Shown here: positions 44,272 to 52,070 of the stretch, in pieces
Numbering within the stretch: position 1 is the stretch's first letter
How the letters are laid out: every line of letters starts with the position of its first letter
Assembly (NCBI GenBank): GCA_965229355.1
Contig: OZ245869.1
Span: forward strand, 2,976,001 to 3,040,000
Reading direction: 5' to 3'
DNA length: 64,000 nucleotides
Source of the DNA: GCA-2737725 sp965229355
GTDB taxonomy: Bacteria; Pseudomonadota; Alphaproteobacteria; Rhodospirillales; Rhodospirillaceae
Translations under genes and position numbers: made by a program
Notes under the pieces: generated by a model
Told to the model about the DNA's origin: nothing
Database searches by the model: none
The model's input: the letters and a program-made list of their open reading frames with translations, nothing else

Positions 44272-44425
44272 GCGGTTCGCTCGCAGTTCATCTCTCACCC
44301 AAATCAGCTAATTGGTATGCACGCATAACTTTTGGCGAGCCTTGTGAATTATTCCCCATTTAGTTGACTGCGCCCCAACCCTGAGGTTTTAATCTTCCGG
44401 GGATTCTTAGCTGGGGTTGTTTTTC

Positions 44426-46471
44426 ATGGTGTTACCAAGGGGTTGGGCGGCGCTTGTTATGAGCGCGTTGTCCGTTTGTTTTGCGGCTATATGGCCTGCA
44501 GTTGCCGCGGCACCGCTGGAAGAATACGGCAAAGACCCTGAAATCTCGTCGGTCGATATTTCGCCCGATGGCACCAAAGCCGCGATGATCCAGATGGAGG
44601 CAGGCAAAGAGCCTGTTCTGCTGATCATGGATCTTAACACCCGCAAAGCCAAAGGCTTCCAGTTGGGTGATTTGAAAGTCAGCGAAACATTCTGGAGCAG
44701 CGACCAGCATGTGTTGCTCTATGCCAGCCAAACCCGCCGCATGATGCAGTTTCAGTCTTCTCTGGTGGAAGTCTGCGGTGTTTTTTCAGTCAACGTCACC
44801 AAGACGGATGGCCCCAAGCAACTCTTAGTAAAGAACCCGGAAATCGCGACGCAAAGCAGCCTGTGTGATGTGGACACGCGGTTGTGGAACGACACAGGCG
44901 ATGTGTTGATGATGGCCTACACCACTGGCAACGCCAGTTCGACGTTGGAATCTGCCCGTGCCAAGGGCAACGCCTCCAGCGTGAATGGCGAGTTTGCGTT
45001 GTACCGCGTGAACGGCGAAACGGGTTACGGCACGCGCATATCGCGCGGCACAGATTCAACGCGTGCATTTATCCCGTCACCCAAGGGCCATGTGATCGCG
45101 CGCATTGATCATACACAACGTGCCAACCGCTACCGCATTTCTATTCCCAAAAGTGCGGACCGCCTGCGTGACTATGATACGGCGTTTGTGGAAGATGCTG
45201 AAATTCCACAATTGTCAGTGTATGGCGCGAATGCAGATGAATCCGCGCTGATTATCGGCACGTATCGCAAAAATGGCCTGCTGGGTTTGTACGAGTTGTC
45301 TTTGAAAGACGGCAGCATCGGCCAGCCGGTGTTCGAGGCTGACGGCGTTGATATCGACCACGTGTTGCGTGATCCCTACACCACGCAGTTGGCGGGCGTG
45401 ACGTATGTGAAAGCGCATATGGAACAGATTTTCTTTCAAGATGATCTGCAAGGTGTGCTGACATCGGTGAAGGCGGCGCTAAAAGATTATCCGACGATCA
45501 CGATCTCAAGTTGGGACCGTGCGCGCAAAACATTTGTGATTTTTGCGGAAGGCCCCAAGAGTGCGGGCGATTACTTTACCTTAGATGCGGCGACAGGGAA
45601 GTTGCAGCATTTGGCTTCGGTACGACGCAACTTGCGCGGCGATAATATCGCAACCGTCACATCCTTCTTTTACAAAGCGCGCGATGCGCAGCCCATTCAA
45701 GCATTCCTGACGCTGCCCTTAGGCATGCGCGACATGGCGGCTGCGAAGAACTTGCCGTTGGTTGTGTTGCCGCACGGCGGGCCCGAGGTGCGTGATGCCG
45801 TGACCTTCGATTATTGGAATCAAGCCTTAGCAAGCCGTGGTTATGCGGTGCTGCAAATGAACTTTCGCGGCTCTGAAGGCTACGGCGCTTCATTTCGCGA
45901 TGCAGGCCATCGCGAGTGGGGCGGCAAGATGCAAGATGATGTAACCGACGGTGTGCAGTACGCCATCGCGAATGGCCTGGCTGACCCTCAACGCATTTGT
46001 ATTGTTGGCGGCAGTTACGGGGGCTATGCAGCGCTGGCAGGGGCCGCCTTCACACCTAACCTTTATAAATGTGCCGTTTCTATCAACGGCGTTTCGGATT
46101 TGGAACGCGTTCTGGATTGGCAACTGAAGCGCTACGGCGGCGACAGTGCCAGTTACGAATATTGGAAAAGCAGGATCGGCGACCCCAGCACAGACGCGCG
46201 CATGATTAAAGCGCGCTCGCCCACTAACGCAGCCAAAGCGGTAACTGCGGATGTGCTGTTGATTCATGGCCAGGACGACACTGTCGTACCGTTCGAACAA
46301 AGCCGGTTCATGGAAGACGCCCTGAAAGATGCGGGCAAGCCGGTGCAGTTAGTAAAACTGGATGGCGAAGACCATTATTTATCGCGTGCGAAAACACGCA
46401 CCGAGATGCTGAAAGCGCTAGATGGCTTTTTAGCCAAGCATCTTGGCGGTCAAGTTAGCCCTGCGAATTAA
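44426..46471 (+). CDS. S9-family prolyl oligopeptidase-like peptidase, copy 1
   Basis: A 681-residue exported peptidase. Signal peptide ends PAVAAA. An N-terminal beta-propeller-like region (DPEISSVDISPDGTKAAM) precedes the alpha/beta-hydrolase domain, with Ser in VGGSYGGYAALAG, Asp in IHGQDDTVVPFE and His in LDGEDHYLSRAKT. It cleaves oligopeptides, probably in the periplasm. ATG 44426 is preferred to a TTG three codons earlier. The next gene is a paralogue. Confidence 0.93.
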   Translation: MVLPRGWAALVMSALSVCFAAIWPAVAAAPLEEYGKDPEISSVDISPDGTKAAMIQMEAGKEPVLLIMDLNTRKAKGFQLGDLKVSETFWSSDQHVLLYASQTRRMMQFQSSLVEVCGVFSVNVTKTDGPKQLLVKNPEIATQSSLCDVDTRLWNDTGDVLMMAYTTGNASSTLESARAKGNASSVNGEFALYRVNGETGYGTRISRGTDSTRAFIPSPKGHVIARIDHTQRANRYRISIPKSADRLRDYDTAFVEDAEIPQLSVYGANADESALIIGTYRKNGLLGLYELSLKDGSIGQPVFEADGVDIDHVLRDPYTTQLAGVTYVKAHMEQIFFQDDLQGVLTSVKAALKDYPTITISSWDRARKTFVIFAEGPKSAGDYFTLDAATGKLQHLASVRRNLRGDNIATVTSFFYKARDAQPIQAFLTLPLGMRDMAAAKNLPLVVLPHGGPEVRDAVTFDYWNQALASRGYAVLQMNFRGSEGYGASFRDAGHREWGGKMQDDVTDGVQYAIANGLADPQRICIVGGSYGGYAALAGAAFTPNLYKCAVSINGVSDLERVLDWQLKRYGGDSASYEYWKSRIGDPSTDARMIKARSPTNAAKAVTADVLLIHGQDDTVVPFEQSRFMEDALKDAGKPVQLVKLDGEDHYLSRAKTRTEMLKALDGFLAKHLGGQVSPAN

Positions 46472-46510
46472 ACACTGAATTTTTTGAGCTGATATTTTTG
46501 GAGATCGATT

Positions 46511-48484
46511 ATGTTGCGAATTCTAAGCTTTGCTCTGGTTGTTGCCGGTTTGTCGGTATCAGTGTCGGCCAAACAACCGATTGAAGTGTACGGCAAAGAC
46601 CCTGAAGTCTCCGATGTCGAGATTTCACCCGACGGCACCAAGGTGGCGATGATCCGTAACGAGAATGATCGTGCCGGGCTGATGGTGCTGGAACTCGCGA
46701 CCAAGAAAGCCATGCAGTACGACTTGGGCGAGATCAAAGTGCGCGATGTGGAGTGGAACAGCGATAACCACGTTCTGTTCTACGCGACAGAAACCACCAA
46801 CAACTTGGCCTTTCGCTCCACGCTGATTGAGTTCTGCGGCGTATTCTCGGTCGATACGCGCGGCAAAAATAACCCGAAGCAATTGTTGAGCGGGAATGGC
46901 GATAAATTAGCAGCGCAAGGGGGCCTGTGCGACATCACCAGCCGTTTGTGGACGGATACGGGCGATGTGTTGATGGGGGCGACGACTGATGTGAAGGGCA
47001 TCCCCGGTGGTCAGCGCGATTTGTACCGCGTGAATGGCAAAAGTGGCCGTGGTGGCATTATCACACGCGGTACAGCAGCCACATCGGATTGGATTACATC
47101 CCCCCAGGGCTATGTGATCGCGCGTGTGGATTACAGCAGTAAGTCGGACCGTTACCGCGTGTTTGTGCCGACCGATGAAGACAAGCTGGGTGGTTATAAA
47201 GCGATTTTTGAAGACGAAACAAAAACGCCGGAGATGAGTATCTACGGCGCAAACACAGCTGGCACCGCACTGATTGTCGGCACGCGGTCGAAAACTGATC
47301 GCTTCTCGTTGTTTGAAATGTCGCTGACCGATGGCAGCATCGGCAAAGCGTTGTTTGAACCGCCCTCAGGCGACATCAGTGGCGTCATTAAAGACCCATA
47401 TTCGGGTGCAATTGTGGGCGCCAACTACGCGCATGATTACACCGAACAGATTTTCTTCGAGAACGATTTGCAAGCCGTATTGTTGGGCACCAGCAAGGCA
47501 TTGCCCAATTGGGGTGATGTCACGTTGCTATCGTGGGACCGTAACCGCCAGAAGTTTGTGTTGTTCGCCAGTGGCGGCGGTGCGACGGGCGATTACTTTG
47601 TGTTTGACCGTACCAAAGGAAAATTGGAGCACCTGACGCGCGCGCGTCCTGATTTGGCCAAGGGCGACATTGGTATTGTGACCGCCTTTACCTTCAAAGC
47701 GCGCGATGGGTTGGTAATTCCAGCTTACCTCACGCTTCCATCGGGAGTCAGCGAAGCCCAGGCCAAGAACATGCCGTTGGTGATGTTGCCGCACGGCGGG
47801 CCCGCCAGTCGCGATGATGGCGGCTTTGACTACTGGGCGCAGGCGATTGCAAGCCGCGGTTACGCGGTGCTGCAAGTAAATTTCCGAGGCTCTAATGGCT
47901 ACGGCACTGCGTTTGAAGAAGCTGGCCACGGTGAGTGGGGTGGCAAGATGCAAGATGATGTGACTGACGGCGTGAAGAATTTGATCGAACGCGGCATTGC
48001 CGACCCACAACGCATTTGCATTGTTGGTGGTAGCTATGGCGGTTACGCTGCGTTGGCTGGCGTTGCCTTTACCCCAGATCTTTATAAATGCGCGATCTCG
48101 GTGAATGGCGTTTCGCACTTGGTGCGCAAGATGAACTGGGTCGCCAATCGGTATGGTACGCGCAGCCCATCGTATGAGTACTGGCAAAAATCTATGGGCA
48201 GTGATGCGGATAGTTGGCTCGCGCATTCACCAGCGGCGGCGGCGCAAAATATCAAAGCCCCGGTACTGCTGATTCACGGCAAAGACGACACGGTGGTGGC
48301 GCACGAACAAAGCGAGTTGATGGAAGACGCCCTGAAAGCGGCGGGCAAGCCCGTGCAGTTCGTGACGCTGGATGGCGAGGACCATTGGCTCTCAAAATCC
48401 AAAACCCGCATTGCGATGCTGAAACTGATGGACGGCTTCTTGGTGCAGCATTTGGGCCAGCCCACGACGGCAAGCGCGAATTAA
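46511..48484 (+). CDS. S9-family prolyl oligopeptidase-like peptidase, copy 2
   Basis: A 657-residue paralogue of the preceding gene, with the same layout: signal peptide (ALVVAGLSVSVSA), propeller-like N-terminal region (YGKDPEVSDVEISPDGTKVAM), hydrolase domain with VGGSYGGYAALAG, IHGKDDTVVAHE and LDGEDHWLSKSKT. A GGAG precedes the ATG. The two share many local blocks, so tandem duplication is certain, with enough divergence to be functional specialisation. 39 bp apart, so one transcript. Confidence 0.93.
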   Translation: MLRILSFALVVAGLSVSVSAKQPIEVYGKDPEVSDVEISPDGTKVAMIRNENDRAGLMVLELATKKAMQYDLGEIKVRDVEWNSDNHVLFYATETTNNLAFRSTLIEFCGVFSVDTRGKNNPKQLLSGNGDKLAAQGGLCDITSRLWTDTGDVLMGATTDVKGIPGGQRDLYRVNGKSGRGGIITRGTAATSDWITSPQGYVIARVDYSSKSDRYRVFVPTDEDKLGGYKAIFEDETKTPEMSIYGANTAGTALIVGTRSKTDRFSLFEMSLTDGSIGKALFEPPSGDISGVIKDPYSGAIVGANYAHDYTEQIFFENDLQAVLLGTSKALPNWGDVTLLSWDRNRQKFVLFASGGGATGDYFVFDRTKGKLEHLTRARPDLAKGDIGIVTAFTFKARDGLVIPAYLTLPSGVSEAQAKNMPLVMLPHGGPASRDDGGFDYWAQAIASRGYAVLQVNFRGSNGYGTAFEEAGHGEWGGKMQDDVTDGVKNLIERGIADPQRICIVGGSYGGYAALAGVAFTPDLYKCAISVNGVSHLVRKMNWVANRYGTRSPSYEYWQKSMGSDADSWLAHSPAAAAQNIKAPVLLIHGKDDTVVAHEQSELMEDALKAAGKPVQFVTLDGEDHWLSKSKTRIAMLKLMDGFLVQHLGQPTTASAN

Positions 48485-48543
48485 CCGCATAACCCCCGGG
48501 ATTATTGGTAAAATTTTCTCTGGATTGCGGGCGGTAACCGGGC

Positions 48544-48576
48544 CATGAAAGGGGCAGTTTTTATGCCCCTTTCATG
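48544..48576. terminator. perfect 13-bp hairpin, peptidase end / isomerase leader
   Basis: CATGAAAGGGGCA / TGCCCCTTTCATG with a seven-base loop containing TTTTT. It ends 17 bases before the isomerase-like ATG and is followed by CCCCTTTTT. It may terminate the peptidase transcript and also occlude translation of the next gene, which lacks a clear Shine-Dalgarno. Confidence 0.6.
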
Positions 48577-48593
48577 CTGGGATTCCCCTTTTT

Positions 48594-49427
48594 ATGCCGC
48601 GTTTTGCCGCCAACGTTTCCATGCTGTTCCAAGAGGTTCCGTTCTTGGAGCGATTTGCGCTCGCCAAGCAATGCGGGTTCGCGGGCACCGAATGTATGTT
48701 CCCCTATGAGGTCTCGGCGGGGGAATTCGGCGACAAGGTGGCGATGTCTGGCATTCCCCTGGTGTTGTTCAACGCTCCTCCGGGTGACTATGAAGCGGGC
48801 GAGAAGGGCATTGCAGCCCTTCAGGGCCGCTCGGGCGAATTCCGCGATAGCCTCAAAACCGTGCTGGACTATGTCGAGTACTCTGAGTGCAAGCAGGTCC
48901 ACATCATGTCTGGGATCGTCGATGAAGACGACCAGATGGATGCCGTGGATGTACTGCTGAAAAATCTGGAATACGCCGGTGACATGCTGGCCAAAGAAGG
49001 CGTGCGGGTGGTGGTGGAGAACATCAACATTGAAGGCTACATGCTGCGCACGCCCGCACAGGCCGCGCAAATTGTGCGCGCGTTGGACCATAAGAACGTA
49101 AAGCTGCAGTACGATATTTTTCATGCGCAAATGTTGGAAGGCGGCATTACCGCCTTTATTGAAAACAACATCGATATCATCGCGCATATTCAAATTGCTA
49201 ATGCCCCCAACCGTGACGAGCCCGATGTGCTGGGCGAACTGAACTGGGGCTACATCATGAATTTGCTGGATGCGCATGGGTATGCCGGATGGATTGGCGC
49301 CGAGTACGCACCGCGAACCACAACCTTAGAAGGGTTGAACTGGGGCCGCGATTGGGGGATTTCTGCTCCGGTCGAAAAAGCGGCCGAGCGTCCCCGCTAT
49401 AAAACCCGAAAGGAAAATCGCGAATGA
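48594..49427 (+). CDS. hydroxypyruvate isomerase-like TIM-barrel protein
   Basis: A 277-residue protein with the Hyi pattern: PRFAANVSMLFQEVPFLERFALAKQCGFAGTECMFPYE at the N-terminus, NIEGYMLRTP, KLQYDIFHAQ and HIQIANAPNRDEP with the metal/acid residues. The family (xylose-isomerase-like fold) interconverts hydroxypyruvate and tartronate semialdehyde or related 2-keto sugars. The ATG stop overlaps the next start (ATGA), coupling it to the GST genes. No obvious ribosome site. No glyoxylate-carboligase gene is near, so pathway is open. Confidence 0.88.
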   Translation: MPRFAANVSMLFQEVPFLERFALAKQCGFAGTECMFPYEVSAGEFGDKVAMSGIPLVLFNAPPGDYEAGEKGIAALQGRSGEFRDSLKTVLDYVEYSECKQVHIMSGIVDEDDQMDAVDVLLKNLEYAGDMLAKEGVRVVVENINIEGYMLRTPAQAAQIVRALDHKNVKLQYDIFHAQMLEGGITAFIENNIDIIAHIQIANAPNRDEPDVLGELNWGYIMNLLDAHGYAGWIGAEYAPRTTTLEGLNWGRDWGISAPVEKAAERPRYKTRKENRE

Positions 49428-50047
49428 TTACGTTGTACGGCAAAGCGGCCTCGCGCACGGCGCGGAATTTGTGGGCCTTGGAAGAACTGGAACTGCCGTA
49501 CAAACACATTCCCTACGATTACCTGAACGGGGAAACCAGAACGCCTGAGTTTCTGGCCATCAATCCAGCAGGCAAAGTGCCCGCCCTGACCGACGGCGAT
49601 GTGGTGATGACCGAATCGCTGGGCATGAACCTCTACATCGCCAACACATATGGCGCAGGAAAGTTATGGCCCGAGACCAAAGCGGGCCGTGCGAAGTGCA
49701 TTCAATGGACGCTGTGGGCGGCGACAGAATTAGAGCCCTCTGCGGCGGGCCGTTTGATTCAACTGATCCTCACGCCGGAACCCAACCGCGATATGAAAGC
49801 CGTGGAGGCGTTTGCTGAAAAAAGCAAAGCAGCCTTAAAGACATTGGAAATTGCGCTGACGCGTTCGTCGTATTTGGCGGGTGATGCGTTTTCTGTGGCG
49901 GATTTGAATGTCTCGGCGGTGACCGAATACTTGCAGCGCACGAACATGGATTTGTCGCCGTGGCCTGCGGTCGTGAAGTGGTTGGAGGTGTGCTTAACGC
50001 GCCCGGCCAACCTTAAAGTCAACGCCATGAAGAAAAAACCGGCCTAA
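49424..50047 (+). CDS. glutathione S-transferase family protein 1
   Basis: A 207-residue GST. The N-terminal thioredoxin-like domain begins MITLYGKAASRTARNLWALEELELPYKHI, with NPAGKVPALTDGDVVMTES forming the glutathione gamma-Glu site. The C-terminal helical domain ends in EVCLTRPANLKVNA. Its first codon overlaps the isomerase stop by 4 bp. Followed 46 bp on by a paralogue. Confidence 0.9.
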   Translation: MITLYGKAASRTARNLWALEELELPYKHIPYDYLNGETRTPEFLAINPAGKVPALTDGDVVMTESLGMNLYIANTYGAGKLWPETKAGRAKCIQWTLWAATELEPSAAGRLIQLILTPEPNRDMKAVEAFAEKSKAALKTLEIALTRSSYLAGDAFSVADLNVSAVTEYLQRTNMDLSPWPAVVKWLEVCLTRPANLKVNAMKKKPA

Positions 50048-50093
50048 AGCTGTTTCAATTCTCGGCCAAAAAATTTCAGAAGGGAACACAATC

Positions 50094-50714
50094 ATGATTA
50101 CGCTGTATGGCAGCCTGACCTCGCGCGCGACCCGCAACTTGTGGGTCCTGGAAGAACTGGGCCTGGATTACAAACTGAGCAAAGTGAACTTGGCCGAAGG
50201 CGCTCACCGTTCGCCAGAATTCACCGCGATCAATCCGGGCCAGAAAATTCCGGCCATGACCGATGATAACGGCGGTGTCGCGATGTCGGAAAGCTTTGCC
50301 ATCAACCTGTACCTCGCGCAGCGTTACGGTGCAGGCAAGTTGTGGCCGTCGGACCCCGCTCAACAAGCTGCGTGCTTGCAGTGGTCGATGTGGGCCGCAA
50401 CCGAAGTGGAAATGCCGATTGTCGCCGTGGTGGTAGAAAAGGTGTTCAAGCCTGCCGATAAATCCGACCAGGCGACGATTGACCGCAACATTGCGCGCTT
50501 TACGCCTGAGATTAAGTACATCGATGCGTATTTGGCGGGCAAAGACTATCTGGTTGGCAACAGCTTCACGATTGCGGACCTGAATGCCGCGTGCATCCTC
50601 AACAGCCTGAACCGCGTTGGGTTTGATTTTGCGCCGTACCCAAACATGACGCGCTGGCTGAAGGCCTGCACCAGCCGCCCAGCTAACCAAAAAGTCGTGG
50701 CGATGCCGAAATAG
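50094..50714 (+). CDS. glutathione S-transferase family protein 2
   Basis: A 206-residue paralogue of GST 1, starting MITLYGSLTSRATRNLWVLEELGLDYKLS and carrying NPGQKIPAMTDDNGGVAMSES. Same two-domain layout. AGAAGGGA lies upstream of the ATG. Tandem duplication; the two probably form a redox/conjugation unit with the isomerase-like enzyme. A strong terminator follows. Confidence 0.9.
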   Translation: MITLYGSLTSRATRNLWVLEELGLDYKLSKVNLAEGAHRSPEFTAINPGQKIPAMTDDNGGVAMSESFAINLYLAQRYGAGKLWPSDPAQQAACLQWSMWAATEVEMPIVAVVVEKVFKPADKSDQATIDRNIARFTPEIKYIDAYLAGKDYLVGNSFTIADLNAACILNSLNRVGFDFAPYPNMTRWLKACTSRPANQKVVAMPK

Positions 50715-50731
50715 GCAATAGGGCATAAGTT

Positions 50732-50760
50732 AAAAAGGCCGGGCATGACCCGGCCTTTTT
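50732..50760. terminator. bidirectional terminator
   Basis: Twelve-base stem AAAAAGGCCGGG / CCCGGCCTTTTT with a five-base loop between GST 2 and the converging PepSY gene; its last base meets the PepSY stop. Confidence 0.92.
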
Positions 50761-52070
50761 TATGCGCGTTTGAGGCCCAACCACTTTGAGATTGGTGCAA
50801 TGCGCGACAGCACTAACCTATCCAAAACGGCGACGATCAGTAGTGATACGGTGAACATCGGCAAGAGAATGCCGAGGAGGCACAGCGTCGCAATGACCCA
50901 ACGCAAGTTTGCTTTCGTTTGTGGCAATGGTGGCGCGCCGAGCGCATGGCCGGGTTTGCGCCGCCACCACATCATCACGCCGCCCACAGTCATCAAGATA
51001 AGTCCCAAAGCGGTCGCGATGCCGATGATGCGGTTAATCCAGCCAAACAAATGGCCCTCGTGCCAGGCGATGCCGTAACCAATCACGCGGTCAATTACAT
51101 GGCGTTCAGCAAACGTTTCGCGTGCTGTTTCAGTACCCGTGGCTGCATCGTACCAAATTGTTGCGCGTTGCGTGCGGTCTTGCGCATCTGATTTCACCAC
51201 CCATGCCGGTCCTGATGGTGTTTGGGCCGGGCCACTGATGAGGACGGGAAAGCTCAAATTTTCATCCTGCGCTTTCATCACCACATCGCTGAAGGTTGAG
51301 GTGATTTGGGAAGGACCGTGATTGTGGTGTTCATGCTCCGCGTGTTCCCCCGCAATCGTCCAATCTTGCTTACCCTTCATCCATCCCATTTCAGTGCGTA
51401 CGGTTTTTAAGGCGTCACCCCACACCCCAGCCCAAGGTAATCCGCTGAGTAGTAAAATCAGTACAAATCCGGAAATCCAAAAGCCTGTCACGGCGTGCAA
51501 GTCGCGCCAGACAATACGGTTGTTTTGGTTGAGCCGAGGCCAAACCACTCCAGCCAAGCTACTGTTGCGGGGCCACCACAACATAAGGCCTGACAGCACC
51601 ATCACAATTGTCCAACTTGTAACCGTCTCCACGAGCCAACTGCCACGCGGGCCCAGCAGCAGTTGCCCATGAATGCGCCGTGCGATTGAGATCACGCGGC
51701 TTTCATGCCCAATGCTACCGAGGACTTGGCCTTGCGGTGAGACAAAGATTTCAATTTCCTCGGATGCAGCAGTCTTAAATGTAATCATCGCCGCATCGCC
51801 CGCCCTTTCGGGCAGGCGATACTCTTGAAATCGTGCGTCGGGAAATGCCGCCAATGCTGCATCTAATTGCTTTTGTGCAGGGACTGCATTTTCCATGGGA
51901 AGATTTTGGTAGCTGCGTTCTTCCCACCGTTCGATTTCGGGCTTGAACAGATACAACAGTCCTGTCGCAGCCAGCACAGTTACGAACGGCAGCACCAACA
52001 GCCCGGCATAAAAATGCCAACGCCAAACAGTGCGGTAAAAGGCGGGATTCGGAAGCGCTGGGTTTTCCAT
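50760..52070 (-). CDS. PepSY-associated membrane protein (PiuB-like)
   Basis: A 436-residue inner-membrane protein with four main transmembrane segments and PepSY-type periplasmic parts (WHFYAGLLVLPFVTVLAATGLLYLF, IVWRDLHAVTGFWISGFVLILLLSGLPWAGVWG). A His-rich periplasmic stretch (GEHAEHEHHNHGPSQ) could bind metal. Family members reduce or handle iron/copper behind TonB receptors. ATG 52070 overlaps the receptor 3 stop by one base (TAATG), so the two are translationally coupled. Confidence 0.87.
   Translation of the reverse strand: MENPALPNPAFYRTVWRWHFYAGLLVLPFVTVLAATGLLYLFKPEIERWEERSYQNLPMENAVPAQKQLDAALAAFPDARFQEYRLPERAGDAAMITFKTAASEEIEIFVSPQGQVLGSIGHESRVISIARRIHGQLLLGPRGSWLVETVTSWTIVMVLSGLMLWWPRNSSLAGVVWPRLNQNNRIVWRDLHAVTGFWISGFVLILLLSGLPWAGVWGDALKTVRTEMGWMKGKQDWTIAGEHAEHEHHNHGPSQITSTFSDVVMKAQDENLSFPVLISGPAQTPSGPAWVVKSDAQDRTQRATIWYDAATGTETARETFAERHVIDRVIGYGIAWHEGHLFGWINRIIGIATALGLILMTVGGVMMWWRRKPGHALGAPPLPQTKANLRWVIATLCLLGILLPMFTVSLLIVAVLDRLVLSRIAPISKWLGLKRA

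Noticed and set aside
47528..48226. 232-codon ORF antisense to the second S9 peptidase
   Set aside because: The catalytic motifs of the peptidase are on the plus strand; the antisense frame has shadow composition.
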